From positions 6,138,001-6,202,000 of the forward strand of contig NC_061143.1 of NCBI RefSeq assembly GCF_905220365.1: a stretch of DNA of 64,000 bases. The letters are read 5' to 3'. Source of the stretch: Vanessa cardui. Its lineage: Eukaryota > Arthropoda > Insecta > Lepidoptera > Nymphalidae. Shown one piece after another: positions 48,886 through 61,376 of the stretch (positions within the stretch are counted from its first letter, which is position 1; each line of letters begins with the position of its first letter). The notes below the pieces were generated by a model. It was not told the origin of the DNA, did no database searches, and saw only the letters and a program-made list of their open reading frames with translations. A program made the position numbers and the translations under genes.

Positions 48886-48916
48886 AGATAACAAATTTCA
48901 GATTCAATATGAACAT
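48886..48916 (-). CDS. Proposed start-codon exon of the Q-rich secreted protein gene
   Basis: This was chosen because it solves two constraints at once. The reading ATG to donor encodes MFILNLKFVI plus one base, the phase needed by the exon at 42058-42176. The joined N-terminus, MFILNLKFVISLVLCARS, is a convincing signal peptide with a Lys, a hydrophobic core and small residues near the expected cleavage site. The donor (TCT followed by GTAAGC) is near consensus. A TATA-like box (TATAAAAG, minus strand, 49004-49011) lies about 90 bp upstream of the ATG. The intron would be 6.7 kb. A weaker alternative start exon is at about 51160-51190 (MHATLSTFCA plus one base, donor GTGTGG). This is inference from splice phase, not proof. 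Confidence 0.5.
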
Positions 48917-49003
48917 TTAAACAATTAAATAACATCGAATAATACAAACAACTGGAATGGAAATACAGATTAATTAAAATCAGAAACATAATTTTGTTGA
49001 CCA

Positions 49004-49011
49004 CTTTTATA
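49004..49011 (-). promoter_or_regulatory. TATA-like box upstream of proposed exon 1
   Basis: TATAAAAG on the minus strand lies about 90 bases upstream of the proposed ATG at 48914-48916. No convincing arthropod initiator (TCAGT) sits at the ideal spacing. A CCAGTT lies about 50 bases downstream. In DNA this AT-rich a chance match is likely. Confidence 0.25.
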
Positions 49012-49619
49012 TGAATGTTTATATTATAAAACATAAATAAATTCTTAAAGCAACTCGCAAATAAAATTTAAGAGGCCATTTTATTTTATTTTTTTAACTA
49101 ATGGAAATGATAGCAATGAATAGCAATTGCTTGTTTATTTTGTATTGCTATTGAGAAGTAAATATTTTAACTTAAATATTAAAGTGTACAGAACTGATAG
49201 AAGACGTCTCAATCACGGAACTCAAGTTTATTTGAATCTAAAAGCAATTATGTTGTACTTGGACGATATAAAAGTAATAGCATTCGCGTTCCGTGATCGC
49301 CCCAAGCACTCAAGGCTGCGAGTTGCAAGTTAAATGTTAAAGTGCAGTAAGCAGATGCGAGAGACGAACACAGTCATGACTTCGTAATTGCATTACTTTC
49401 CGCTGCAAGCAATTTGATTGTCTTCCCTTTTGAATATTTAGGTGATTCACCGGTTTTATTTTTTAAATATTCATGATGAGGTTGCCAGTATAAAATAATA
49501 CTAATGTTTACATATACCGGAATAAAATTAAAAAATATAATAATAATAAATGTTTAATGTTTAATTGCAATTAAAGTCCCAAACGATAGTCAAACAACCG
49601 AATATATTAAACGCTAAAA

Positions 49620-49730
49620 TTGATACGTCTTGACTCTTTAGTGCAATGGCTCGCTTATAAGCTTGATTCTAACGCTTGGTTCAAATCCTGGGTCGGACTG
49701 GAAATTAAAGCTCAGTAAAAGTTAGTATAA
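49620..49730 (+). repeat. Possible tRNA-like SINE head of a different family
   Basis: ATGGCTCGC, then GGTTCAAATCCTGGGTCGG spaced like A and B boxes, followed by AAGCTCAGTAAAAGTT. It is not folded as a tRNA gene and shows no acceptor-stem pairing. Confidence 0.35.
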
Positions 49731-50152
49731 AAAAAATATAATCTGTTTAATTGGTACAGGTGGCGCTCTCAATCAATAAGCGTGTTTTATTTACAGAATG
49801 TTTAATTTTCGATAGTTCAAAGGTATCGTAGAAAAAAATAAAAATGCATAAAACGCTGAGGCCACATAATACAGTTATAGCTGGTTTTATTTGATTACTT
49901 CACTTTGCAATCAACAAACTCAATTTGCTTCACTTTAATGCCGTGAAACAAACAGCGCTTTTTCATAAGCTTTTTCATGCAGTCCATTTAGTAAATAGAA
50001 TTTTGTTTACAAAATGCAGAAGGTTAGTTGATTTATATAATATTGTGTTAGACCTTTTGAAATAAAAAAAATTTAAGACCATGTAGCTTTTCTGCTTTAC
50101 TATTTTAAAAATATGTTATTTCATTTGTACATTTGTTAAGTAAAGATTTGAA

Positions 50153-50310
50153 AATGACTGATGGCTTAGTAGTTTGAACACGTGAATCCCAAACGAAGGT
50201 TGCAGGTGCTTTTATGTATACGCCATTGTATTTTGATTACAATTTATATCATTCACAGCGTTGAAGAAAAGGTGGGGATAATGGATGAAAATCTGACTGA
50301 CCTACTGACG
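50153..50310 (+). repeat. Degenerate SINE upstream of the Q-rich gene
   Basis: ACTGATGGCTTAGTAGTTTG is the worn head, then CGTTGAAGAAAAGGTGGGGA is the central block. The 3' end is lost. Confidence 0.45.
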
Positions 50311-50800
50311 CAGAATGTAACAACGTAAGTGTAATAAACTCTGACTCATACTTCCTAAAATGAAAGTGTTTTTTTTTTTTATTTAATTTTATATCATCCA
50401 CGGGCTTACAGTTTCCCGTGTCTTATTTAAATGTTACCTTAATACAATTTAGCATTTTAATGTTTTCTTTTATTACTGAAGAACTTAAGAAGATAGACCA
50501 TCGAGATGTAGATCCAGCAGAGAATACGTTACATTTTATGAAAACATTTGTCTGCTAAATCATATATTTAAAAAAAAGAATCACGGCAGTATATATGTAT
50601 TTACGCGGGTAATAATTAATTCAAGTGGCTGATGTGAATATTTCACGGACACAGGTTTTGGCCAGAAAAGGTCATGGGTCACCTATAGTCTATAGATTCT
50701 GAGGAATAAGTTAGGTTTGCCCTTATCACTGTCTCCCTTCCGCTAAAGAGAAAGGCGAAACCAAAACATTGTTTTACTGCTACTCAAGATATCAATATGC

Positions 50801-50802
<2 letters not shown>

Positions 50803-50836
<34 letters not shown>
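50803..50836. repeat. (AT)n microsatellite
   Basis: About 17 uninterrupted AT units, upstream of the Q-rich gene. Confidence 0.9.
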
Positions 50837-50840
<4 letters not shown>

Positions 50841-51479
50841 TATTCTAATCTTTTTAAAGGTGTGTAGATTTATTCATGATATTTTTATTCATTCGCGTAT
50901 TGGCACGATTCCGATTGCATGAAAACTTTAGAACTACTAAAAATTCAATTGCCTGTACTTGAAATTCTGACAGTTACCCAAGCTGTATAATTTATTCTCT
51001 TAAATATAACAATAATATAAATTTTAAAACTTATTTTCTTTTCTATTATAATGACCCATATACTAATGACGATAAGAATCAAAATTCAATAGAAATGATT
51101 AAATGCATTCCTCAGTCCGAAGATATTCACAGATAAAAACGTCATGTCGTGTCCACACTAGCGCAGAAAGTCGAAAGTGTTGCGTGCATCGTCGTCGCGT
51201 TCCTCGCCAGTAAAAGTAAACTTCCTAAAGGCGTATCATACACAATTGTACACTTAGTCACGAGTATTTGGTACACTATGTCAGTTTTGATGGTCAAGGC
51301 GTTCTCTAGTGATGCTCTTACAATGTCGCACTATTTTTTTTATATAAATATTGAACTCGTTACAGTTTTATGTTCAACTATTAATATTTAAATTGTGTTA
51401 TTTATAGTCTGATACTTTGATTAATGTATAATTGTGGAGATAATTTGCATGTGTCATTGATTATCACTACATAGTATTA

Positions 51480-51763
51480 GTACAGTAACTTTGAAACTAC
51501 GAAACTGATTTTGACATTTTAGGGATACTAGCCATAATAAAAATAAATTTATCTGATACTTTATTTTAAAAATAATGTCTTTTATACTCTGCGATTAAAT
51601 ATTAAAGAAAGTATCTTAAATACACGATGTATCTTAAATGCCCTTCATACACATAAATATGACCCTAAACTGATTGAAAAGCCGTGAATATTTTACAAAA
51701 AAGATTCTATAGTATCTGTCAATATCATAATTCGTTCGTGCAAAAACGGAGCGGGTTGCTAGT
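51480..51763 (+). repeat. Possible Helitron-like remnant
   Basis: ACGAAACTGATTTTGACATT and a 3' end CGTGCAAAAACGGAGCGGGT followed by TGCTAG-T. The interior is unrecognisable. Confidence 0.35.
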
Positions 51764-52639
51764 GTAAGTATAATATGAATCAACATTTAATTAAAACTTT
51801 CGTCGTTTCGAACGCGATAATTTCTTATTGTCTTTACTGTAATGGAATTTCTGAGTACAAAAAAGTATACCAGATTTGTAAAATGATATCAAGGCAATAC
51901 TAATGCTCTTATACATATATGTCTTCCAAAAATACTTAAGGCTTGTACTAGAAGTGTGAATGACCTTGAACCTTTAAATATCAGGATCCAATTTGCTAAT
52001 TTTAATCGCTGAGGGGTCAAAAACTACGTATAATTTATACATATTAAAATTATGTCAACTGAATAATATATCAGCGAATTCCGAAGATTTAACATTACCT
52101 TAAAAACCAATTAATTACATTTAAAACCAAAATATTGGTATAATTAGAAGGACGATTTGAATACATCCGATTTACCAAAAACAGTCGTTCTAGTTTCCCA
52201 ATTATGTTTGGTATTTCCATATTTTAATTCACTTAACATTATTAGGAACTGTTTTTAGTGAGTCATTGCTTTTCGCATCTGCTTCCTATCAATCAGAGAG
52301 GTCATCAGCACCTCTTAAGCGCAATCTACCATCATATGAGAACTAGGTCAATGACTTGCGAATTGTTAAATCTCCTTTTCTATTCTTTATATTGAAGAAT
52401 ATTACGAAAATCGGAAAACGTCAGATTTATAACGTCTTATGCGCATTAAATATACACATGGTATATTTACGTTTTGGTTTTGAAATAAATAAAATTCAAA
52501 TGACATTTACTGAGGAACTACATCAAAGTCATTTATTGTTTGAAGACAGTTCACGCTCAATTATTGGAAAATAATATAGGTTAAAGTAGTATAATGTTTG
52601 AGTTAGCGTGACCCAAGCTAGAAGTCGTTTTTATGAGCT

Positions 52640-52815
52640 TAATTTAATATATAATTTGGTGCTATTTTTTGAAGGGAAACACGAGGAAACCTGCACGTGT
52701 CGCTGGAAATTGTCTCGCTAGTGTAACCAACGAACCGCATTGGAATAGCGTGGAATAAGTTCAGAAACGTCTCCTCAAGAAAGTAGTCCTTAGTGCAGCT
52801 GTGATATATAAATCA
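52640..52815 (+). repeat. Degenerate SINE, 3' two thirds
   Basis: GAGCTTAATTTAATATATAAT, GAGGAAACCTGCACGTGTC, CCGCATTGGAATAGCGTGG and GTGCAGCTGTGATATATAAA align to the main SINE body in order. Confidence 0.6.
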
Positions 52816-53692
52816 TTAAGTAGTTATTATTTTTAACTTTCTAAACTATATTATAATAACCTAAATTTAAATATTGACTAATAAAACCTAATTTTCATCA
52901 GACTCGTTAAAATTTACGTAATCATTTCTCCAGACCAAAAGTTTATTTCTCAGAAATTTATATCGATGATAATTATTTTCTTAATATTTAATAATTATAA
53001 ATAAGAAGCACATACAGTTTTCGTATACGTATATATGTATATATGCAAGTAACGTTTATCACTCAGAACTTCGTGTAACATAATGTTAATCTAGTTTGCA
53101 TGTAATTTCAAAATTGCTACATGATCTGTTTAGGAGGCATGTTCAGGATTATATTGTTAAATGTAATCTGTTTAGTGCTTTGTGTTAATATTATTTTTTA
53201 TCTAATCCTAGTAGGATGTTTTAAATTACTTGGCCGTTTTTTAGGTTTGACGACCTCGTTTTACTCAAGGTTCCGATTTGAAATCACAATGATATGTTAT
53301 TGGGTTTTGTTGAAAAATTCACAATAGCAGTCTGGAGTGTGAAAAGCCGTTGGGAGCGCTTGCACCTGAAATCTTTCAGATAGAGCCAGATTTGCCGTCC
53401 CATTGGATTATGATGTTATCTACGTTATAGTTTTACTATGCACACTTGTGTCGGTACTATAAAATGAAAGATGATTCTTTTGAAAACTGCTGTCATGGCC
53501 CACATCGTTTAGGATTCATCATCGTCATCATTATATTTTACGTCGCACATGCATTCAAAACAAGTGAGTGTGAAGGCTGAAGTTTGACAAGATTTTTTTC
53601 ATTATTTTTTTTAAGATCTCACTATCGTATATAATACGAATAAACTTTTCACCGCACGTAACTGAGATAGAATTTGTTAATGTGATTTTTAA

Positions 53693-53770
53693 AGTGATGA
53701 CTTGTTTTGGGGATAAACCGATTCGTTACGTAACGCGTTACGATCCCTTAGGTTTAAGTTATCACTTTTT
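53693..53770. repeat. Small inverted repeat, possible MITE relic
   Basis: AAAGTGATGACTT at the left pairs with AAGTTATCACTTT at the right with one mismatch. Between them is the self-complementary GTTACGTAAC and a following CGCGTTACG. Confidence 0.4.
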
Positions 53771-54204
53771 TTGAGCGTTCGAGACGCTCACCTTTATTGT
53801 TTAAGATTTTAGACAAAAACAATGTGACCAGATGTTTAATAGTATTAAAAATTACATTTAGAATGTGCATATTCTGACTAGAGTGGAACCAACGTCTGGC
53901 TTACATCACATTACGCGGTCCCCCAGTGATACTGTCAAGACCAATCACGACAAGCACAACCGCGTTTCGAAAAAAAAAAAAACATTCCAAATATTTTCTT
54001 TATAATTATCATTAATAATCAAGGTGCTTTTTAATCTTGAAATTAACTTTTGAATCTCGTAATAATAATTTGTTTATCATTCTATCTCCTATTATCCGAC
54101 TGCGGCGTCAAGATAGTTGTTTGCTAAGCATTCCCTCCCTCTTTAAAATTTACTCAATGATAAAATCTGTGACGTCATTTGATAAGTACCTTTTATGTAC
54201 ATAT

Positions 54205-54228
54205 AATAATAATAATAATAATAATAAT
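54205..54228. repeat. (AAT)n microsatellite
   Basis: About eight AAT units. It encodes an Asn run in a chance ORF on the plus strand. Confidence 0.9.
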
Positions 54229-56436
54229 CTTTATAATAAATATATAATAAAGAGGTCAAATTTGTCTGTTTGTATGAAAGAATAGATCACCGGATCTAAT
54301 GATACAATTGTAAAAAAACACTGGTTGAAAGCTAAATAGTAGACTATAATATATAATATATATAAGCTAAATACTAGAGTACTATAGAGTATACATTTTT
54401 TATATCAATGACATATTTGAGATAGTATAATTAATTAAAGCAGTAAAAAATTTAACTAAGGCATTTCGCTAAAGCATATATATGTATATCTTCATATGTG
54501 CCACTAACCATCGACATTGATTAATTATTTACTCTGTCCGGAAACCGTGAAAGCCTACATCGAATACCGAAACGTAATCTGATAACATTATTCCGTTAAC
54601 AAAAGCGATTCATCAGACTAATTAGAACTAAACCAGTCATTGGTTACCATCCGATATCCAATCAGTTATGTAGGGCATAAGTAATCACTTAAAAACAATT
54701 ACTTAATTTGATTTAATATATTGCGTCTACAGCCAATAATTATTTTCTGATATGCATAATTTTCATACTATTCATAAGTGAGAATTACAAAATGTATTTC
54801 ACCAAATTATATATAAAAATATTCAGTGTATTAATCAAAATATATTCAATTATTGATATTTTAAAACAAAACACTAATGAAATTATCAATGACTATTAAA
54901 ACGTTTACAATGTTTACATTCAATAAATTTTATAATACAATATAACTCCAATATATTTTATTATATTATGAATATATAATACAATTTTCTAACGCAATAT
55001 TTTATATAATTATAATCATCTACTTAATTGTAACGTTTAATAACAATTGCTAACAATTGATTGTAATTTATATAATAAAGAAAATCAGTCGTTATTTATA
55101 AGCACTTCCTGAGTTTACTTCCGTGCGGGTTTACATAAACCATAAGCATGTAAAATTGAAACGCATGTAATGATAATTAGTACAAATTAAGATAACAATT
55201 CATTAAATCATTATAATGTAACGGTACGTAACGGTACAACGAATATCGCTCATCAGCCTATCTGAGCTTTGAGGTGTGTTATTTTGAGCTGATGTATATA
55301 AAAATTATGATGAATGTAAACATGACATATCATAACCATGATTATATAAAGATGTTGTCACTGTTTGACGTATTAGTACTAACCGAATATATGGCATTAT
55401 ATTATAGTACGACACAAATTAGATGTAGCATCGGAAAATGCAATGGAATGAAAATAAAACCGATTACTGCCGATTTACATGACCAATACAAATAGCTTCC
55501 TATCGCGCCATTCGACGCTATTCGTCGCTATAGATTCACGCGTCAGAGAAAGCAAGTGCATGTAAATCGACGCGTCAATTTGACGAATATATTAGGTCAT
55601 ATGATATTACAAGTTATTACGTTTGTGTAAAGATCATGTTCGCATTAGAAATAAATATTGATAATTTGGGATAGCGTACTCAATTCTGATGTGATCGGTT
55701 TTACGAATTTTGCCGATGCGACATCTGAGTTGTGTCGTACTAGTGAGAAATTACACTTAAACTATTAATTTCCAATTTTAAACTGTTGTGGGGCGAATGT
55801 AGGATAAAAAGTAGAATATTAATAATATTAGTAAGGACCTTGATATAGACCATCATTAAAAGAAATAAATTAGTAAAAATAATAGCGCATGTGTATCCAG
55901 CAGCATAATGCACTTGATATTGAACACATCCACTCGCTGGTTCAAAAATATAGAGTATTGAACGTGCGCATGCGCGCCTTAACTTAGGACGCACAGTAAA
56001 TTGCACACCGTTGACAAATACCTCGACTTTCCTTATCGAGCAGTTTTGGAACTTAGCCCGCTACACTCTATTGTGGCTTGATAGACATATGGGGCAGGTA
56101 CCACACTGTATTTATTGCCGAAAAGAAAAATCCATCACAAAAACCCACACACACAAAACTCACAATCATTGTTTAAGGTTCTGTGTACTGGAATAGCTAG
56201 CCTCTTACGCATAAGGTATATTACGTTAATTAAATGGGAGCTTTCCAGGTTCCAAGAGGCCATGAATTTAATTTAGACGTGCTTCCAACTGCTTTCACAC
56301 AGGTTTGATACTAGTTTTAGAAAGGGTGAATCCGATCTGACCCTACAACCTTTAATATTAAAGTGTTTATCTGATTTCCTTGAAATCACCTAGGAACCTA
56401 CAATTCGATCATATGATGCTCTTTTAGACGTAAAAG

Positions 56437-56457
56437 GGACTAGACTAGACTAGACTA
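56437..56457. repeat. Pentanucleotide repeat (CTAGA)n
   Basis: Four units of ACTAG/CTAGA in a row, in otherwise featureless DNA. Confidence 0.7.
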
Positions 56458-57199
56458 CTCGGTTGACGGTGAGTCCCACATTCCCGAAAGCTACTTACGG
56501 GAAAACGCTTACACGTTTTGCCAGAAAAAAAAGTAACTTTTACTTATGAATGAACTCTGTCACTAATACAATCTCAATATTGACGATCTATTTCTACTTA
56601 AATTAATGTATCTAAAGTTAGAATATATTATAGAAAGAATCTTTGTATATCGGTAAAATAGATTTTTTTGTGATTTCATATAGGGAGAAAAGATACTGTT
56701 AATGGATACAATGTTTTATAGATATTGTAAAAAATTTAATAAAAATATGTCACAACTTCGAATAACCAACAATCCCGACGTACTAACTGTTTATAATGGG
56801 CTTAGTTGAGCTGATCAGTAATATGTACAGACATACATGGTCTTGAAATAATCTTATCACGAAGAACAGTTCCCACGATTGATGGCGAATTGGTAATGTA
56901 AGGTATGTTTAATGTTTCTTACCATCAATCTCGCTCAATATCATGTAGTCCATATGATAGTCCACCAATCAATTTAAATAATTAAAAAATAATAATTCTA
57001 TTAGAAGTTTTGGTCACTAGAAGTCAAAACCACTATTATCTCTGTGCCCTATTTTTCAACGACCCAGGATAAAATACCGATCAGGAACCAACTTAGAGAG
57101 GATGTTCACTGAAGGCTTTAATAATTTTACATTGTACGGTAGCGTAACTGTTGATTTCTTAGCATAATAACTATATACATTTTGGCCTGAGTCGATTAG

Positions 57200-57240
57200 C
57201 GGAACTACTAGAGCGACGAGGCAAACCGAAGCTAACAGAG
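57200..57240 (+). other. Candidate noncoding first exon with strong donor
   Basis: A GC-richer stretch follows a TATA-like CTATATACAT (about 57170) and ends at a near-perfect donor, ACAGAG followed by GTAAGTG (57241). It contains no ATG. It could be a 5'-UTR exon of a gene continuing to the right. No downstream coding exon was identified in the window. Confidence 0.25.
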
Positions 57241-57689
57241 GTAAGTGAATAAAACAATAGAAAGTACAATTAAATCTTATGACTAAAGTTATATCATTTT
57301 AATGTTAATGTAGTTCTAAGCTGGTTATAATATCATAAATTAATTATTTAGCAATATAGTTTGATCTTAATCGTTCATTTGTAATCCTGATTAATGGTTA
57401 TCAAATAATAATTTCACAGAAGATAAATTAAAATAACGATTACACTGTCGTATAGGCTTATGTTATAAATAGATTTAAGCTATGATCAAAATTGCGAAAA
57501 TTGTTTCATCCGTAAGCTATCATTACTTATGGTCAAAACGTCAAATTATGATTTAAGCACTAAATTTAATATCCGTCAATATTGATTTTATTACAGGTAA
57601 TCATGTTTAATTTGAACTATTAATATTGCGGAGCATCTAAATTAAACATACTTTAAATACTAATATACTTTATATATTTGATTTTGTGT

Positions 57690-57930
57690 TGACATAAATA
57701 TGTCATCATCAGCCCGTTCCCGTCCACTGCTAGACATAGGCCTCTCCAAGTGCACGCCACTCTGGTCTTTCTCCGGCTACTCGCATCCAGCTCCTGCCTG
57801 CCGCCTTGCGTCAAATATGTGATCCATACTAATATTATAAATACGAAAGTAACGATATCTGTCTGTCTGCTGTGGTGCTTTCACTGACAGACCACTGAGC
57901 TTAATAAAATTTGGTGTGAATCAAGTTAGA
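57690..57930 (+). repeat. Retroelement-like fragment joined to a Helitron-like 5' end
   Basis: 57695-57815 carries TCATCATCAGCCCGTTCCCG and CTGCTAGACATAGGCCTC, a very common lepidopteran repeat that I associate with LINE 3' coding ends. From 57824 the motif CCATACTAATATTATAAATA begins a Helitron-like segment that fades after 57930. Confidence 0.5.
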
Positions 57931-59369
57931 GCTTCATAGAAGGACATCTATTATCATGTATTATCAATCTAGCTTATATGTAAATTGTCTGTAAAAAATA
58001 ATTCTTTTGTCTCGCTAAATTAAATTTATTATTTTAGTACTTATTCGTATATTCCGAGCCAACACTATTTTCATTTAATTCAACTGTCTCAAGGATAATT
58101 TTTTGAAGGCTAAATTAAAGTATCGCCCAGACTTTTGTCTCAATGACTATGTTCAGCTAAAAAAGACAGCCTACCATTCTTTATATCGTTCACATCCCAA
58201 TATTTAAGTTATAACCGGTAAATTTTCGTCTTCATCAACTATAATTATATTTATGTAAATACATTCGTATATTTTTTTGGAGAGTAAAAGTTTTCGAAAC
58301 GAAATATATAAATTTGGTACATATTTTAAATATTTTCTTGGAGAACGCAAATGGACAAACTGCACATCAGCATCCATAACATTCAACCGGTCGCCACGAC
58401 AATTGTTAATATGTATGTACAGTCAGAGTAAGAAAAATATTTCTTTGACAAGTCGTAGACTCTTAGTACCTTTTGAAACTAAAACGCTAAACAGACAACT
58501 GCATATAAAGTTAAACTTACAATACGTGTCTTATAATGACAATGGGACGCAATATGTCATTCTCAATCGGTAAAGCAAGTTATCTCTCATACTGAGCACA
58601 CGAAAATAGATCTTAAGGTGACGAACCTATTCTTACCCTGACTGTATATATATAGTATGGCCATCATTTGTTTGGTTCAAGTACTTTAACGGTGCAGGTG
58701 TGAATGGACTTGCGTTCACGCTGGATTAACTTAATGATGCTTTGGAACTTTTGATGTTTGAATAAGACTTAAGAACAGTCCACTTCTCACCTCCAAGCAA
58801 AGGTCATGGTTAGCAGAAGCTAATATATCAGTAACTATGTTCATTGAGCGTGTGAACTAAATCGAGCTGAAATTATGCACAATTAATAGTGCGACGATAC
58901 ATGTTTTTTTAACCACGTCGAGACATAATCGTTGAATTTACAACCTAACATACGCAAGTGTCTGGAACCCGCTTTATATGTGTTCATAGCGCGAGTGCGG
59001 AGCCCACATAAAAAAAGGTCACAGACATATCATTACGACGAGAATATAAATTGTTGTGTATATTTTGGCTATTGTATTGCGTGAATAATAAATGCGTGTC
59101 TGATTTTAAGTTTATAGCTACTGCAGATATATTTAGTTATAAAACCATTAGAGGACAAATGTCAAATAAAAGAATTTTGACGTCGAATTGACGCGATACC
59201 ATTGGTCGAGAGCTTATTAGATCTATGATATTTATTATTGATTTGCTAAGAAAAAGCATTTAAATGTCGACAAAATTATTATAGAAATGTATAACAGAAG
59301 AGGGTATAAATTGTTTGATTTGGTGGATTATAAATGTTATCAGTGTACAATATATCTATTAGCAAAAAG

Positions 59370-59657
59370 TTACAGCCTGTAAATTTCCCACTGCTGGGCT
59401 AATCCCATTAAGGAGTGGGCTTTGAACATATTCCATCACGCTGTTCCAATGCGGGTTGGTGAAATACACATGTGACAGAATTTCAATGAAATTAGACACA
59501 TGCAGGTGTCCTCACGATGTTTTCCTTCAAAGCCGAGCACGAGAAGAATTATAAACACAAATTAAGCACATTTATATAGTGGTGCTTGTCTGGGCTTGAA
59601 CCCGTAATCATCGGTTAAGATGCACGTGTTCTAACCACTGGGCCATCTCGGCTCACA
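59370..59657 (-). mobile_element. SINE with perfect 14-bp target duplication
   Basis: Full length, from ACAGCCTGTAAATTTCCC to GGCCATCTCGGCTC. CTATTAGCAAAAAG is repeated exactly at 59356-59369 and 59658-59671. An internal deletion removes part of the CTCCTCTTCC block. It is probably among the younger insertions here. Confidence 0.88.
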
Positions 59658-59979
59658 CTATTAGCAAAAAGGTTTGTTTAATTTTCATTCTTTCATGGAT
59701 TGAAGAAGCCTAAAGCCTTTGTACTTCGTATTTTATGAAACCTCAAATTCCATATGACTATCAATTTATCATATCCCTGTATCGTAAATTATATGAGTAT
59801 ATGAAAATATCAAAACCGTGACTAGTATTTTCTGTGTCAAACGATGCAAACCAGTTAACCATTTATCTGACTAACATACAGTGAACATATAGATGGAATA
59901 TGCTAATTGATGCCATTTAATATTTTATATTATCATGTACAACTTATTATAATTATTTGTATCAAAGCAAAAAGGCCAT

Positions 59980-60100
59980 AAGTGAGTTAGTTTGACTAGA
60001 AACACAATTACATCTTCGTTTCCAAGGTTAGTAGAGCATAAAGGGTTAGTATATCTTACAATATATGGGCGTTTGTGACCTATTGCCAATGGTTCAACTT
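59980..60100 (+). repeat. Family B fragment, very degenerate
   Basis: TTTCCAAGGTTAGTAGAGCA, TATCTTACAATATATGGGCG and GTGACCTATTGCC follow the consensus order. Confidence 0.4.
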
Positions 60101-61376
60101 TTTAATATTACTTATATGTATGAAAGTGTTTGTAAAAACCTTTTTTTATGGATCAAGGGACATTTGCCTGACGTATGAGTTCCAACTTGAAATGTTAAGC
60201 GCAGAATTTTCAGGGAAGCTTAAAAACTAAAGTGGGAGTTATATAAAAGCCGTGGACTTCTCACCGAGACTTAATTAAACACATTTGAAAGAGAGCCTTT
60301 TGAAAAGAAAAACATTTCGTAGTGTGGTTTGACGAAAAGGGCGACTCGCATGTGAGCGACCATTAAAACAGGTTTTACTCATTCAAACTTTATCAACGAA
60401 ACAGCGTATTTGAGTCCATTTAATTTTAAAAATAAAACAGTCTTTTACATATGAAGAATTATTCTATTTTTTTTTAGGTTTTTTAATAGCATTTGATATT
60501 TAATTATATATATAATTAGCTTTATAATCTGTAATGAGCAAGTTACAGTAGACATAGTCTATATATACATAAGGATACGTTGATTTTTATCGAAGACGAA
60601 AGATTCAAATTTGAACTAGCAACAATGAGCACTTCGAATACCGAATTATAATTCATGGCATCTTTATTTGAATTGAATTGACACTTGATGTGAATTGGTG
60701 ACTGTCAATATTGGCACTGTTAGAAATTTTAGTCAATGTAAAATGTGATTTATATTTTTTTTGTCAATATAAATGTGGATCACTTTTACGAAATATTGTT
60801 TTTCTAAAAACATATTAACACAAGTTAATATACGACGTTAGCACTGACAAAATAGATCATATATATTTATTGTTGAACGCTCAAAGAAATATTTTAGCTT
60901 ATTTTCATTATGACGTGAATATTATTTTCTTCATTTATTTTCTGTTCTTTTATTCTGTTTTGTTTTTATTATCAAAATATAAGAACGAAGGTCATATAAT
61001 CAGGGATGATTATATGTGACCGCCGGGGACACGAAAAGCCTTTTTTAGCCTTATTTGTAAAGATAATTTACTTTCCTTTTGACAGCCGACAAAATGTTTT
61101 TCGTATTTATTGTAGTGTATTTTGCTGGTTAAGTTAAAATATGTTGATAGCAAAAATAATGATACGTTTTAATATATTTCTATGTTTATATATCAAGTAA
61201 TCTTACTAAGATTATCAAAGAAAGCCGTGATATAATATATAATTATCTGACAGATGTTTTCGAATCTAAATGATAATAAGGTTGTTATTGCCTTCATATT
61301 TTAATATACTTATGTTACAATATATTCTATATTTAATAAATTAAATTGTTTCAGTGCTGGGCAAAGGTTCTCCATC

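Larger units (their letters stand above)
48917..59355. other. Upstream and intergenic region, mostly featureless
   Basis: Besides the repeats and candidate exon listed separately, it contains a GC-richer patch at 51130-51320 open on both strands and otherwise AT-rich DNA with short chance ORFs (49127, 52356, 53121, 54037, 55274, 55740, 58277). Confidence 0.5.

Noticed and set aside
49127..49333. 68-codon plus-strand ORF near exon 1
   Set aside because: There is no domain, and the frame spans ordinary AT-rich sequence opposite the presumed promoter.
50803..50836. Origin or matrix-attachment signal at the (AT)n run
   Set aside because: A simple microsatellite explains it, and nothing else supports a functional site.
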